Assembly (NCBI GenBank): GCA_050084515.1 | Contig: CM114271.1 | Coordinates: 44,950,001 to 45,014,000 of the forward strand | Length of the DNA: 64,000 bases | Direction: 5' to 3' | Source of the DNA: Blasia pusilla | Lineage: Eukaryota > Marchantiophyta > Marchantiopsida > Blasiales | Part shown: piece by piece, positions 51,245-63,071 of the stretch | Numbering within the stretch: position 1 is the first letter of the stretch | Layout of the letters: each line of letters opens with the position of its first letter | Notes under the pieces: model-generated | What the model saw: the letters and a program-made list of their open reading frames with translations, nothing else | What the model was told of the DNA's origin: nothing | Database searches by the model: none | Program-made: the position numbers and the translations under genes

Positions 51245-51256
51245 CCTATATAATCG
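51245..51256 (+). promoter_or_regulatory. candidate TATA box
   Basis: CCTATATAATCG lies about 30 bp before a pyrimidine-rich CCATTCATTCTCTCATTGC stretch that could hold the transcription start, and about 270 bp before the ATG at 51521. The layout also resembles the U3-R-U5 of a copia-type LTR, with direct repeats ATAGTAAGTCT just upstream. Confidence 0.4.
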
Positions 51257-51520
51257 AGAAGGGGACCAGCCTCCATTCATTCTCTCATTGCAAAAATTTG
51301 TTCTCCATGGTGGTGTGTGAGTGTGAGAACCATTTCCCACCAATTATGCTTCTTTAGCAGTTTTCTACAATTTCCCAAATATCATAAAGCTACAATCTCT
51401 CCTTCTATCCACTTTGCCTCCTTATTATCTCTTACAATACTCTAAACTATTATGTAATCTCCTTCTTTATGGTGTATGCAACCTAGATCAAGAAGACCAT
51501 GTAGGAGAGCACACTATAGT

Positions 51521-53200
51521 ATGGCTTCTACAACTTGTACACCTCCGCTCCATCATGATACAATACCTCTTCATGTTCATGAAGAGGCCCTCACTAAGCT
51601 ATATGACACTGAATCTGAAGTTTCCAAACTTGAGATACAAATAGGATTGCGTGACGATGTCATTTCCTCTCTCCACAAAGATCTAGATGATCAAAAGGAG
51701 ACAATCACCTTACATACCAACAATCTCGAGGAATCTGCTGCCAACTTCAAGGATTTTATGAAGCACATGGCACCCATGATTGTTGGAGAGCCCAGGCTTA
51801 GATTGCAAGCTAGTATAATAGAGTCTCTACTCAGTCCTTGATATGAATTGGCTCTCCATGAAGGTGCTCTATTTTGTTTCCAATCAGAGACAGATTCTAC
51901 TACAGTGTGACTTTTTGCTTTGTTCTAGCACACACACATGAATACTGTGAAATCTGCATTCTACAATTTTGGAAATGCCTACTTATTTTGCACACAATTG
52001 TACTTTTGTTCTAAGTTCCTTTTCCACTTAAGTTTCACTGTGATTCAATCTCAGCCTTGTCATTATCTTCACTAACAAATGCATCATTGTTGTTCAACTT
52101 TTCTGTTTATATTGTATTTGCATCCACAGACCTTAAAATATGACTCTCTATTTATTCTCTCCTTATGTCCAATGTTATCATGCTTTGTTTTATATTTGGG
52201 CTTCATCTCTGCCTTTTTTTTGGTCTTTACATTCCTCGTCTCTACTCTCTGACTTAAATATCTTTTCGTTGATACTCAACCATCTTTTGTTGACCTTTTC
52301 ATGCGACATCCCCCAAAAAAGTTTTATGTTTTGTTTATTTAGGTTTTTTTTACCTTCATGTGTGTCATTCTACTCACTCCACTATCTTTCCTACTCATCT
52401 TTCAGTTCACCCAATATCCCTGTCTTCCTTTTTAGTTACTTACCCCACTTTCACCTCAATTCCTATCTTGCTTCAATTCATGCCATTCAACCTCTATCTA
52501 TTTCGGTGTTTGAACACTGTGCAACGATTGTTCAGACTAGAATGTCAGAGTTCTACTTATGTTCTATGTCTACTAATATGCTGTAATGTTTGTCATATGT
52601 AGGGTTGTATAGATGAGGAGATCATTGATACTTGAGATGACGAGGAGGAGACAGAGGAAGGAAGTCTATCAAAATATGTTGAGGATGTAGAGACTACATG
52701 TTCATAAGGTATAGACAAATGATTGTTCCAAATCACTCCTATTTTTTTTGCCTTGTTGTATAGGGCAGGAGAATTGACATCCCTCCTTTCTCCTGTTTGT
52801 AGATGAAGAGGACATGGAATCCTCCTTCCAATGAGCGAAGAGGCAAAGGAGGGCAACCAAGAAGGAAGACATGGAGAAGAAGGCAGTAGAGACACGGGCA
52901 GGAGAGGAAAGATCAGCCATGGAGAAGGCATTGGATGAGATGAGAGCAGAGAAGGCCGCCTTGGAGGAAGAATTATTAAAATTCAAGGCAAATGCAACCA
53001 TCACGGAGGAGGTGACAACTGAGAAGTCATCCATGGAAGCAACCATGGAGTCTACAGCGGTTGGAGATGATGTATCCCTTGCACATGAACCCCCTACTCT
53101 TGAGCCAATTGCAGCAGAGACTGAGGAGCCAATGGTTCTTCCAAAGGCACCGGTGATGCCTCGTAGTAGGGCTAAAACCAAGACACCTAGAATGGTGAGA
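51521..53200 (+). CDS. possible multi-exon coiled-coil protein, partly decayed
   Basis: The first exon starts at ATG 51521 and runs to 51841. It encodes a heptad-rich stretch (EEALTKLYDTESEVSKLEIQ, then SSLHKDLDDQ) predicted to form a coiled coil. A second likely exon (about 52602-52712, after TATGTAG) encodes acidic DDEEETEEGS. The third (about 52802-53196) encodes KRQRRATKK, then EKALDEMRAEKAALEEELLK (again coiled coil) and a Pro/Lys-rich end. In-frame TGA codons in exons 2 and 3 (for example 52829-52831) suggest decay. No enzymatic domain. It could be a captured host gene or a transposon structural ORF. Exon ends are my estimate. Confidence 0.4.
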
Positions 53201-53284
53201 ATCGGTCTTGCTATGTTAGAACTTTATTCTCTATGTCTATGTCATTCTTTCCTCACAAGTTATGCCCTGTATGTATTGTTTGTT

Positions 53285-53780
53285 GTGCGCATACACATCG
53301 CTACATAATATACATCATTGTCATCGAACACACATACAAACATGCACGATCCCATGCTAACTCATGGCATCCAAACAATGAGATAAGAAGTACTAAAATA
53401 TCTCCAATTAAAATAAAGATCCAATCTCTCTCAACACCATAACTCTCAAATGTGTGCACTCTCACATGTCTCTCTCAATGTCAAACCAAACCCACTCTGC
53501 TAATGAGAGGCTTGGGTTACACACACAAGGCAAGCAAGACCATAGCTCTGTCGCCTCATGCCAAGAGGTTCAACAAAGAAAGAATGAGCTCTCAAGCTCT
53601 CTCTCCTTGAGGTATATCCCTCCCCTCTCCCAAGTTGTCTCCATGGTCACAAGTCACCTCCTTGGCTCTTGACCTGATGTAGGAGGTCAAGGGCTACTTA
53701 CCAAAGATAAAATTTGACCATATACTCAAAATGGTACTTACCTAAAATAATAGGTTCCTCAAATGGCTCGAAACGAAAGG
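53285..53780 (+). repeat. dispersed repeat also present at 19.5 kb, copy 2
   Basis: Shares ATACACATCGCTACATAA, TCTCTCTCAATGTCAAACC, ATGAGAGGCTTGGGTTA, CTTGAC and ACTCAAAATGGTACTTACC in the same order with 19485-19960. Same orientation. Confidence 0.5.
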
Positions 53781-54329
53781 GAAACCTGCTCTCTCTGGTT
53801 TCCCGGGGCCTCAGAAAGTCATCCTCGACCTCTTGAGCCTGTCCTCCACTACTCGCGAAGGAGCTCTACTAGATCTCACTGATCTATCCTAAAAGACGTG
53901 GCATGTTCTTGCAAGCATGATCCTTGTGATGAAGACTATTCTAGGATGGAGCAATAGGAGCAGCCGCGATACCTAGTGTAAACATCTAGCTCCTTACTTT
54001 GCCATTCATTTCCATGTTTGAACATTCCTTCCTAGGGTTGCTTTATTTCCTTTCTTCACAATTTGGTTCCTTTCCTTGTACAGGTTGGTTGGAGTTAGGG
54101 ACCATGTTGGAGCGAATCCTGGTTATGACATTTTGTAGTGGAGTGTAGGAGGGTAGGAGCAGAAAGTATAGCTTTCATTGCGAGCGTAGCTCCATGGGAA
54201 TAACACCATTTTTTCATTAGCTACTTGGCAACACCTATGTTAACTTCCATTGCATGAAATATATAAAGCTCCTTTTTTGTGTCACACTTTCATCCTACAT
54301 ACTTTCTTTCTGATGTTACAATATCGTGT
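53781..54329. other. intergenic, no gene recognised
   Basis: Mixed composition with short ORFs only. Confidence 0.35.
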
Positions 54330-54660
54330 CACTTGTAAAATTCAGAACACTTACTGCACTGTTCGCTTGAACGGTTTGTCCTATTACCATCTAGTCAACT
54401 GTGGCACCATTTTTTAGGTGTAAGCTATTTCATCAATCAATAACTCACCTAACTTGGAACACTTAGTGCACTATTCACTTGAACTATTCGAATTATTCTT
54501 CTTTAGTTAGTTCTGGCCCCCTTTGTTGGTCGTAAGGCTAATTCACCGAACGTTAACTTCCCTTAACCCGAACACTGACTTCACTCTTCGCTTCAGCTGG
54601 TTTCATTATTTTGAGAACAATTGTTGAGTGTAAGGCTACTGCACCTAAACTTTGCAGCAG
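54330..54660 (+). repeat. tandem repeat, three units of about 112 bp
   Basis: GAACACTTACTGCACTGTTCGC occurs at 54345, with variants at 54457 and 54570 (112 and 113 bp apart), each followed by TTGAAC or TTCAGC and a GTGTAAGGCTA or GTAAGCTA element. Confidence 0.65.
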
Positions 54661-54794
54661 GGAGTGAGGCAAATGGTTGTATCAATGAGGAAGTTTTTTT
54701 TCAAGAGTCTTCACTTTACTTTCCATAATATCTATTCACATTTTTTTGGCCGCATGCAACCATCACTTCAATTTTGAATGTCTATGCAAGCATT

Positions 54795-55381
54795 TTATTC
54801 CCCCAATAGGGCTTTCGCATATGAACTTGCTTGAGTCTTTTGCGCTTCGGGTACTTGCTGTTGTTGATCACCACATTGGATGCGGTCCAATGTTCGTTGA
54901 GTTTGAATGGCCTCAAATTTTTTCTTCTGCTTCTTCACTTGGCTCGGATTTTTTGGTGTTGTTTCAACATACTTCATCCACAACATCTCCAAATCCACTT
55001 CCTCCTCTACTTTCAAGTCCAACTCTTGGTTCATAGTGCTGAATCTTTCCTTGGGAGCAACATGCAACTTCATAGGGGGTTGGGCAGTAATATTCTGGTG
55101 AATGTGAGAATTGGTGAGATCATTTTTTCCTTTTCCGACCATCCATCATATTTTCCACAAAGTCCTTTCTTCGAATCAAATTCCAATCAGCACCATTGAC
55201 TTCCTCCATCGGTGTGGGCGGTGTGTTTTCCTTGTTTTGAGAAGTATGTGGCATTCAATTCGTGTTTGGCCTTCAAGTCAAGGACTTTCTGGACGACATC
55301 TTTTAAAAGAGTAAGGATATGGTCCATGAGGACAACACAATGGTTTAATTTTCTTGATATGTCTCTAACCAATGAAACCAA
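54795..55381 (-). pseudogene. transposase C-terminal tail region
   Basis: Two minus-strand frames (55187-55381 and 54795-55142) give RDISRKLNHCVVLMDHILTL, then a Lys/Gln-rich segment (VKKQKKKFEAIQTQRTLDRI). Leu heptads suggest a short coiled coil. It follows the SWIM block of the same element on the minus strand; no known domain of its own. Confidence 0.45.
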
Positions 55382-55639
55382 ATCGTGCTCTCCAACTACT
55401 GTAGGCCTTTATCATCGGTCATGGGGAAATTAAAGTCTACAAGATAAGCGGGTTCCCCACCCCCGACTACCTCACCCATCAATGTTGTCATCCCCCCCCC
55501 CAATACTCCCCTTCTTTCTACCCAAATACATAAGGATATCAATTTTTGTGTGACCTTGCATTAGAAGAACCTTCATCTATACAAAACAATAAACAATTTT
55601 AGAAATGTTTGAACACCGGAATCAAAAACCAAATTTATG

Positions 55640-56194
55640 TCATTTATGAAGGATGAAATAGCAACTAACCTGATGTTTATATGTGTTCCCCTCAGCAGCG
55701 TGGGGGCACGTACATGTGCTGTAATCCTTGTCATAATCGATGACTTCATGAGTTTGGAGGGGTTTCGATTGACTTTTCACAAATGCAACTTTTCTCTCGC
55801 TAATGGAAGTTAAGGTAGCATGTTCATATGGAATGGACTTGGCATTCTTTATTGCCATGACCATATTTTTCTCCACCATTTGATTCCGCACACACCTTTG
55901 CATCTTCAAATTTGAGGTACACCAATAGTACAACTCTACTATGTCAACTAACACATGCAATAGCCATGACAAGCGACGTTGACGTTTAGTTCTCTTGGAA
56001 GCTTTCAAGTGAGTCTTCAAAATGGAATGCCAACACTCCACAACACCATTCGTATTCTGGTTTGCTCTCCTTATGGTGCTCTGATATTGGGTAGCCCATC
56101 TGCGTATCTTGGGAATCCAATATGATTGATAGTTCTCACAAAATAGAGGTTCTTGACCCTTCCATCGATGTACGAAAGCTTCAACAGATACCAC
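55640..56194 (-). pseudogene. transposase C-terminal half with altered SWIM finger
   Basis: The 184-codon minus frame reads RWKGQEPLFCENYQSYW, then RRANQNTNGVVECWHSILKT (the NQNTNG..E.WH block typical of MULE transposases), then LVDIVELYYW and the SWIM finger CTCPHAAEGNTYKH. The canonical SWIM pattern is CxC...CxH; here the third Cys is Tyr, a single G-to-A change (TGT to TAT). The finger is therefore probably lost. An in-frame stop precedes this block. Confidence 0.75.
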
Positions 56195-57300
56195 AGGATG
56201 TGTAAAGTCAAGAAAGAGGATTTAGTTGAGTACTCCACATTACACTTCTTCGATAGAAGCCTTCGAACACTTATTGGAATGTTCAAAGACCTATTCAAAA
56301 CTATTCCACATGTGGTTCTAAGCCTGATAATTCTCAACAGCGAGGCAGTGATTTTCAAAAGATGTGAACTTGTATCTGTGGTATACATGACTTGGGCAAG
56401 CTCTCTATTCATCCAAGCCTTGATAATTGGATCTCTAACCTACATATGCAAGTTTTTTTATCGAGGCTTTGCGGATGTGCCAGATGCACAGGAATATCAT
56501 GATCCCCAGAAATACGCCTCTGAATATAATGGAGCAAACAAGTATTACATATTTGAAGGACTGAACCATTGAAAGTGTTATAGAATGACATTTTTTATAC
56601 TAAATATACATAACAAAACATGAAACAAATTCACGTAGGATAGGGTAATTTATCAGATAACACATACTCTATTGCAGTCAGTTCCTCGTTGGAATCATCC
56701 ACTATGAAACAAGAGGCCTCCATAACTCAGAAGATTCAAGTACTTCCCTTCTGTAATGATTCACTTGTAATTTGATGGCACTTAAGACCTCCGCAATATC
56801 AGCTTGTGTGCGTCTTTTCATCAAAGCCTATGCGCTTTGATGAAGCATGGAACTCCATGAATTCCATGGAGTTCCATTTTGGAATTCATCATATATAGCA
56901 TAAAAGTGTAAAAAATTGGAACTTCAAACACAAAAGAAAACCCAGATAGTTAGTTGAAATTGCAAACTTATGGATTCTTACACCAAATAAAAACTAAACC
57001 AGACTTCATTGATTTTATTTTAGAATATTTACTAATTTGATGTCCATGGTTGGACACCAAATTAGTGGATAGATGTAATGTATTACCTCACAAAGATTAG
57101 TTCTAAAAGTTGAATACATTCCCATTGCACCTCCTTGGCTCAATGTACCAAGATTCTCAACCATCCATGGCGTTGCAACTACTAGCAAAATGGAACACCT
57201 GCTGGTTTGTTTTGTTCTCGATAGAACAAAGCCAAACCATGATGTTATTGGACCCACATTCTTATTGCAGTTGCATCACATGGAATGTAATAATGTGAAT

Positions 57301-59520
57301 TTAGCTTCAATTGTAGTCTGATGTTGCAGATATCTTTCATGGTGAGATTCATATCCCTTGACCATATGACCTTCTTAACTGTACTTCCCGAACACCTTTC
57401 TGTGATGTGTCAATAGTATTTGTTTAGAATGTCTGCAGGCTGAACACCAACTCTCAACAAGCGTTCAACAAACTCATGATATCTATTAGATAGACGTGAT
57501 GCAATATGAGCATTTGCAACAATTGCACTCTTATCCAACATCCCATTTCAGAATTCATTATTCTTGTTAGTGTGTTCACGATGCATCCAACGAATCAAAA
57601 TTTGGTCGCTTTACATACACCACCTTTGCAAAGTGGCATTGAAATCCTCGAGAAACGGATGTACCAAGTAATGTGGATTGAGCAAAGGGTCTACTGTTTG
57701 AACCTTTCTTTTTCCCCTTCTCTACACTATTGGGAAGACCTTTTTTCACCATGTTCCGAAAGTCATTTGGTCCATAAGCACACCAATATCGGATAATGTG
57801 TCGAGATGTTGTCCTCTCACTTGAATTTCTAATCTTGAAGGCACAATGAAAATTCTCTCTATTTCTCTCCCCTTCAAGAAAATTGTTGAACCTATCCAGA
57901 GGGATTGTGGCCTCCTCAATTGTCTATTTCAGATGACTAGACAAAAAGGGTCCCAGAGGAGGTATCTGAACTACATGCTCAAGATGTTCGAACATGTTTA
58001 AGTCCAGTGTTCAACAAATGACCTGATTGACATTGAATGTTCCCAACAAAAAATTAAACCAAAGAACTGGAAAAGGAGTTGGCGAAGGGAACAAAAGAAG
58101 GGGAAACTTCGAAGCTGACACTGCAGCAAGCAAAAAATAAATTACGCATGACCAAAATATTTATTCACCTTGGGCCTCATAAACGCACTAGCTCTTTCCT
58201 ACTCTTGTGTGTCTTGAACTCCTCAACTCCTCCCTGCTGTTGCTGGCCCTCCCCCTCCCTCACCTCCCTCGAGTGCCTCACAATTTGGATCTTGCCCGGA
58301 CTGCCTCTGCCGATCTTGCCCCGACTGTCTCTGAACCTTGCTTCTTGCCTTTGCAGATCCCCTCTACCTTGACTGCCTTGCCTCAGGTTTCCCGCCACTT
58401 ACCTAGACCTTCAAAAGACTGGCTTGCATATGCACCGTCTTCCATGCTAAACCCTCCCTGAAACCCCTTCATGCGTACCCGAAAACCTGCAGCCCTGCGT
58501 AGACCTCGGGTTAGCTTAACCTGAGGATGAATAGGCACAAGGGTATCAAACATAAGAAAAACTTAAAAATTACCGTCCGCTTCATACGGACAAAAATACA
58601 CACGTTTAGCAAAAATTAAGCATTAATTTATGCTAAACTCTAGAATGAGCTCAAGCCCAAAATCACGGGAGTGCAAAGTTTTCTTGGGACAATGGACTAT
58701 TGCCATTAAGATGGCGTTAGGAGATGGAGAGGACATGGAGGAGGAGGACTATGGCGGAGGAGATGGAGGGACGTCTAGAATTTTGCTTGTAACTATTTCC
58801 ATGGTGATCCAATCTTTTCAATCTAAGGCCCAATGTGTTCATCTTCTCAAGCTTGAACTTTGGGTTCTTCTTTTTTCCACTTAAGATTGAGTTTTCCAAA
58901 GTTCTTGGGATCTTTGGACCTTCTTCTCTCCTAAATGTGCTTATAGATTCCTATACGCAATTTCAAACATAGCGCTTTCCTTATAGAATGATACCGGGTT
59001 ACAATCGGTTTAAGGGATCCATCTTGCTTTTTTGGTTCTTTTGATACGGGCTGGGCCCAACATTACCAACTCATTCCCTCATAGCGGTCATTGGTGGATG
59101 GCTCACCTACTCCTCACATCCTCTTTTTTGGTTTTTCCAATTTCTTCTTTCACAACTTTCTTCTGGAATGTCGGGTTTGGACGTGTTTGGACTGTTTTGA
59201 TCGTCTTGACAAGCTCGTTCTTTTGATATCAAGTAGGTTTCCTAGTTTTTCTTCCTTCTCTATAGGCGCCTATTTTTTGTACGGGTTTGTTTTAGGTCGA
59301 TTCCTCCCAAAAGTCTTCCTTGCTCTTTCAACTCCTTACCTTACTGTTTTGCCCCTACATACGTTTGCCATCTCCTTAAGGACATTAGAAATTCATATTC
59401 TTGAGCCACCTCTTTCGATACCATATACATCACTTTTCCTTTTCAATTTCTTTTTATATTTTTCTTATAGTAACTTTCAATCATAAATTCAGTTTTGCCT
59501 AATCTTCATCTCTCAATCTA
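57301..59520. other. intergenic, no gene recognised
   Basis: Short ORFs on both strands. A Leu/Pro-rich frame (58207-58461) and a Gly-rich patch (58717-58780) reflect composition. No domain. Confidence 0.35.
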
Positions 59521-59552
59521 AATTTCTTTTCAAGAGATTCCACTACTTTTGC

Positions 59553-59890
59553 TTTGCTCGTTATCCTCATGCTTATAGGAATGCTTGCGCTCATACTCGA
59601 AGGGTACAAAAATGGGCAATGGCAAAGAGTAGGCCACCCATGGGATCACCTTGACATGTGCCACAAGCCGATTGTAGAATACTATATTCCCCAAAAGTAG
59701 CATGATGGGAATAGATAATTGGCGTATTATAGGCATAGAAGGAGCGAACAAATGGAATGAGCAAATCCCATGCACCACAGCCTCACAACCTCCAAGAGTT
59801 GCCACTCCAAATTGATGAGGAAATAAGTGGGCACTAAAGTGAGGACGAAATTGTAAGCATAGGGATCGACTAACCAAGCGGTATAAAACC
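59553..59890 (-). pseudogene. inverted, internally deleted fragment of a retrotransposon RT
   Basis: The minus strand reads VLYRLVSRSLCLQFRPHFSAH, then FGVATLGGCEAVVHGICS, joined directly to FHLFAPSMPII. It closely matches plus-strand 60951-61397 of the element that follows. At the join (about 59758-59762), 124 bp present in the plus copy (61083-61206) are missing, with CTC microhomology at the break. The copy has one CGA codon (59597-59599) where the plus copy has TGA (61366-61368). Confidence 0.85.
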
Positions 59891-60534
59891 AAAGTAGAAG
59901 GATTTGGCATGAGGAGTAGGAGGATTTGCCGGATTCTCCTCTTCTCCCTTCTTTGCCTTGTCCTATTGAGCCTAATCTTGATCCATTATTACCAAATCCT
60001 TCTACTTTGCCATCCCCACATATCTCATCTATGCCCTTGCTTCCAACTCCCATCTATTATACCCGAATCTCCCCTCTTCCTCCTCCTCCTTCCCCAACCT
60101 ACTTACCCCCTCATCGTCGGCCATCACCACCTCTTGCACCTCCCACCTCCTCTCCTTGTAACCCTTCTACTTCTCCATTTGGATAAAAGGTTCGTTGCAT
60201 ACCTTGTGGTAAGGAGTTTTCTCCTAATGGGATCAAAAGACATCAGCGGAAGTGTTGATGCATGGGCCTTCAATCCCTAACCCAATACCACCTCCTATTG
60301 CACTCCCCACAACAACGGCTTGGACCTGGTTAAGCCAAATTGATCTCCATCACTCTTTCCATCCAGGTCTTCCTCGTCCTAGACTCTACACTCGCATTCC
60401 TATTGCTCTTCACCCCATCACCCAACAAGCTTTGCTTTTCCCATTAGAAAGGTTCGCGCATGACCCCATAGATATAAATGCTTGGTATCTCCTATTACTC
60501 TTCCCACAATGGATTTTAGTCCTCCCTCCAAGGG

Positions 60535-62088
60535 ATGGTGCAACGGGTCGTGAGACCTCGAGCATTGGGTCCTCTTTCTGCGGCGGTTCCAAGTGCAAAA
60601 ACAGTGGCTCTCTTAGAAGCTCTTCATCCTCCTTCAAGTGGCGATGCTCCACCTTTTGTAGAAGACTATACAACGGACCTTGACTTGGAGTTTGACTTGG
60701 AGGTTTTCACAAGGGCTTTTATGCGTATTCCTCGCTTATCAACAAGCGGGCTATCATGGATGGTTTTTGAGCATCTCTGCTATTGCTTTATCCCTGCAGA
60801 TTCAGCAAGTGGCTTTGTCTCTCTATATAAGGTGTGTGCACATATGGCGGCAGGTCGTCTCCCATTCTCTATTTCTAGGCTCTTAGGGGCTTGTCATTTG
60901 TTAGCTATGGATAAGCCTCCTTCAAGTGTGCGCCCTTTGGCTATTGGAGAGGTTTTATACCGCTTGGTTAGTCGATCCCTATGCTTGCAATTTCGTTCTC
61001 ACTTTAGTGCCCACTTATTTCCTCATCAATTTGGAGTGGCAACTCTTGGAGGTTGTGAGGCTGTGGTGCATGGGATTTGCTCCACTCTTGATATTCATCC
61101 AGATTGGGTAACAATTCAAGTCGATGTGGCTGATGCATTCAATTTAGTTTCTTGTGCGGCCATCTTTGAGGAGCTATGTTGTGCAGGAGGACAACTCACG
61201 AGCCTCATTCCATTTGTTCGCTCCTTCTATGCCTATAATACGCCAATTATCTATTCCCATCATGCTACTTTTGGGGAATATAGTATTCTACAATCGGCTT
61301 GTGGCACATGTCAAGGTGATCCCATGGGTGGCCCACTCTTTGCCATTGCCCATTTTTGTGCCCTTTGAGTATGAGCGCAAGCATTTTCATCTTGTCTTTT
61401 TGCTTCTATTGTTGATAACACTCACATTATAGGTCCTCCTTTTGAAGTGGTTTCTTCTTATACCCATTTCGTGGAGAAACTCTCTTTCTTAAACCTTAAA
61501 GTCCAACCTAGTAAATGTCGAGTATGGTCTCCTTCATGCCTTCCCTCAAAATTCACCCCACCTAATCCTGATTTTCCCATCTACATTGAAGGGATTAGAG
61601 TTCTTGGGGTCCCAATTGGCTTCATCGACTATATCTCAAATTTCTTGGATGAGGCCCTTTTCAAAGACGTGGAATGGCTTCATTTGTTACCTCATCTTGG
61701 GGATCCCCAAATGGCTTATGGGATTCTCTCCCAATGTTTTCTACGACGTCCTTCCTACCTTCTTTGCACTTGTCCTTCCACTTTAAGGTTCTTACATCAG
61801 TTGGCCTCTTTTGATGCTTCTATCTTGGCAACTTTTGGTCAACTTCTTGGCCCGAATACCTTTGAGGGAGAGGATGGTGTCTTTGCTTCACGACAAGCTA
61901 TCTTGCCTATTTCTTTTGGAGGGATGGGACTGTCCTCCATAGTCGCATTTGCTCCCATAGCCTTTTTGGGGAGTTGGGCATTGATAACACCGATTATGGC
62001 TTCAAGGTTTCTCCAAGGAGATACACCTATCTTGATGGATCATATCGCCCATGGAGAGGAGGGGGACTTGTTATTTCAAAACAACTAA
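60535..62088 (+). pseudogene. RT domain of the R2-like element, broken
   Basis: In one frame, RPLAIGEVLYRLVSRSL is followed by FGVATLGGCEAVVHG, VDVADAFNLVS (motif A, catalytic Asp), CGTCQGDPMGGPLFAIAH (motif B) and, after two TGA codons at 61366 and 61372, SIVDNTHIIGP (motif C). Motif C is normally ADD followed by THIxGP. Here Ala-Asp-Asp is changed to Val-Asp-Asn, each by a single C-to-T or G-to-A change, so the RT is dead even apart from the stops. The frame continues to TAA at 62086 and then shifts. Confidence 0.85.
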
Positions 62089-62089
62089 G

Positions 62090-63071
62090 ATCTGCACGAG
62101 TTCTTCTTCCTCTTGCTACACAAGCAATTCTACCCCCTTTCAATCAACTGATTACGGAAGGGTTTGATCGACTTCAAGAGTATATCTCCAAGAATCTACA
62201 TCAAATCAACTTTTCCAACATTCTCTCCGAGGCATCCTCTAACGCTAATCGAGCTCGTCTACGTTCATGTGTGGGTACCGGAGCGGGGGCGTGGCTTACT
62301 ACAAATCCTCTTATTCTTCCATTTTGTCTTCCTCGAAGAATATTCTCGACAACTTTGCGGTAACGTCTTGGACTTCCCCATCCTTCTCTCTTAGGTGTGC
62401 CGAATTGTGTATGCAGGGATCCCATTTATGCCAAGGGTATTCATATTCTCCGATGTGCACATGGTGGAGAACGAAAAACCACACATGATGTCATTAGAGA
62501 GGCGATAGCATCGCTGGCTCGTACTGCAGGATACACCGTTGGGCAAGAGCAACTCCATGTCCTACCTTCAACCACACAAGCAACCTCTCGTCGGAGAGTG
62601 GATCTTGTTATATCTAGAGGTGGATTCCGGACACTAGGTGATGTGGTGGTTGCTGATCCAACACGTTCGGACTTGGTGTGTCAAGCCGCACATACCAAAG
62701 ATTTGGCGGCCCAAGCTGCAGCAAGAATCATGGAGTTAAGTTATGGTGTGAGATATGTGACTGATGGATTTATTCCTTTTGCAGTGGAAGTATTCGGTCA
62801 TTTACATGTGTCTTTTGATACTTTCCTGAAAACATGTGCTCACTACTCCCTCGAGAATCATCACCTTGCCCCTTCCCGTAGTCCTTCTCTCTCGGTAATT
62901 ACTACTTATTTTCGGCAATGCATCTCAATGACCTTACAACGTGCACAAGCCTTGGCATTGATATGTCGTGTGGAGGTGGTGAGGGATCGCTCGCCTCATT
63001 GGTCATCCACGTATGACAAACCACTCGTGGTCTTGTTAGATTTGTTTGCATTCACTTATTACCATTTTTAA
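62090..63071 (+). pseudogene. C-terminal Zn-knuckle and restriction-like endonuclease
   Basis: Frame 3 reads RARLRSCVGTGAGAWLTTNP, then FCLPRRIFSTTLR, TAA (62361), RLGLPHPSLLGVPN, and a knuckle CVCRDPIYAKGIHILRCAHGG (C-x-C-x8-H-x3-C), then RRVDLVISRGGFRTLGDVVVAD, where the spaced Asp residues fit a PD-(D/E)xK-type core. A GFIPFAVEVFG block follows. This order matches R2/NeSL-like C-termini. Assignment to the endonuclease is by position and pattern, not by alignment. Confidence 0.65.

Larger units (their letters stand above)
54795..57300 (-). mobile_element. second MULE/SWIM-type transposase element, decayed
   Basis: Minus-strand remnants lie in order. The N-terminal region (57300-57010) reads MWVQ..HGLALFYREQNKPAG in one frame. 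The mid region (56412-56071) has MNRELAQVMYTTD. The region 56194-55640 carries the catalytic-domain end and SWIM finger, and a Lys-rich tail (55381-54795) follows. Premature stops and frame changes occur between blocks. The sequence is only distantly similar to the transposase at 40.4-42.9 kb, so it represents a separate family. Confidence 0.65.
59926..63071 (+). mobile_element. decayed non-LTR retrotransposon of RLE (R2-like) type
   Basis: Such elements copy themselves by target-primed reverse transcription; R2-like types use a PD-(D/E)xK restriction-like endonuclease instead of an APE-type one. Order on the plus strand is a Pro-rich N-terminus (59926-60183), a CCHC finger CIPCGKEFSPNGIKRHQRKC (60196-60255), a spacer, the RT, then a thumb/linker, a second Zn-knuckle and an endonuclease-like end at 63071. 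Breaks include TAA at 60184, TGA at 60256, a frame change near 60545, TGA at 61366 and 61372, a frame change near 62060-62090, and TAA at 62361. The poly(A)-like AT-rich stretch after 63071 could be its 3' end. Confidence 0.82.

Noticed and set aside
58207-58461. Leu/Pro-rich ORF as a membrane protein
   Set aside because: Composition only (CT-rich DNA); overlaps other open frames on both strands.
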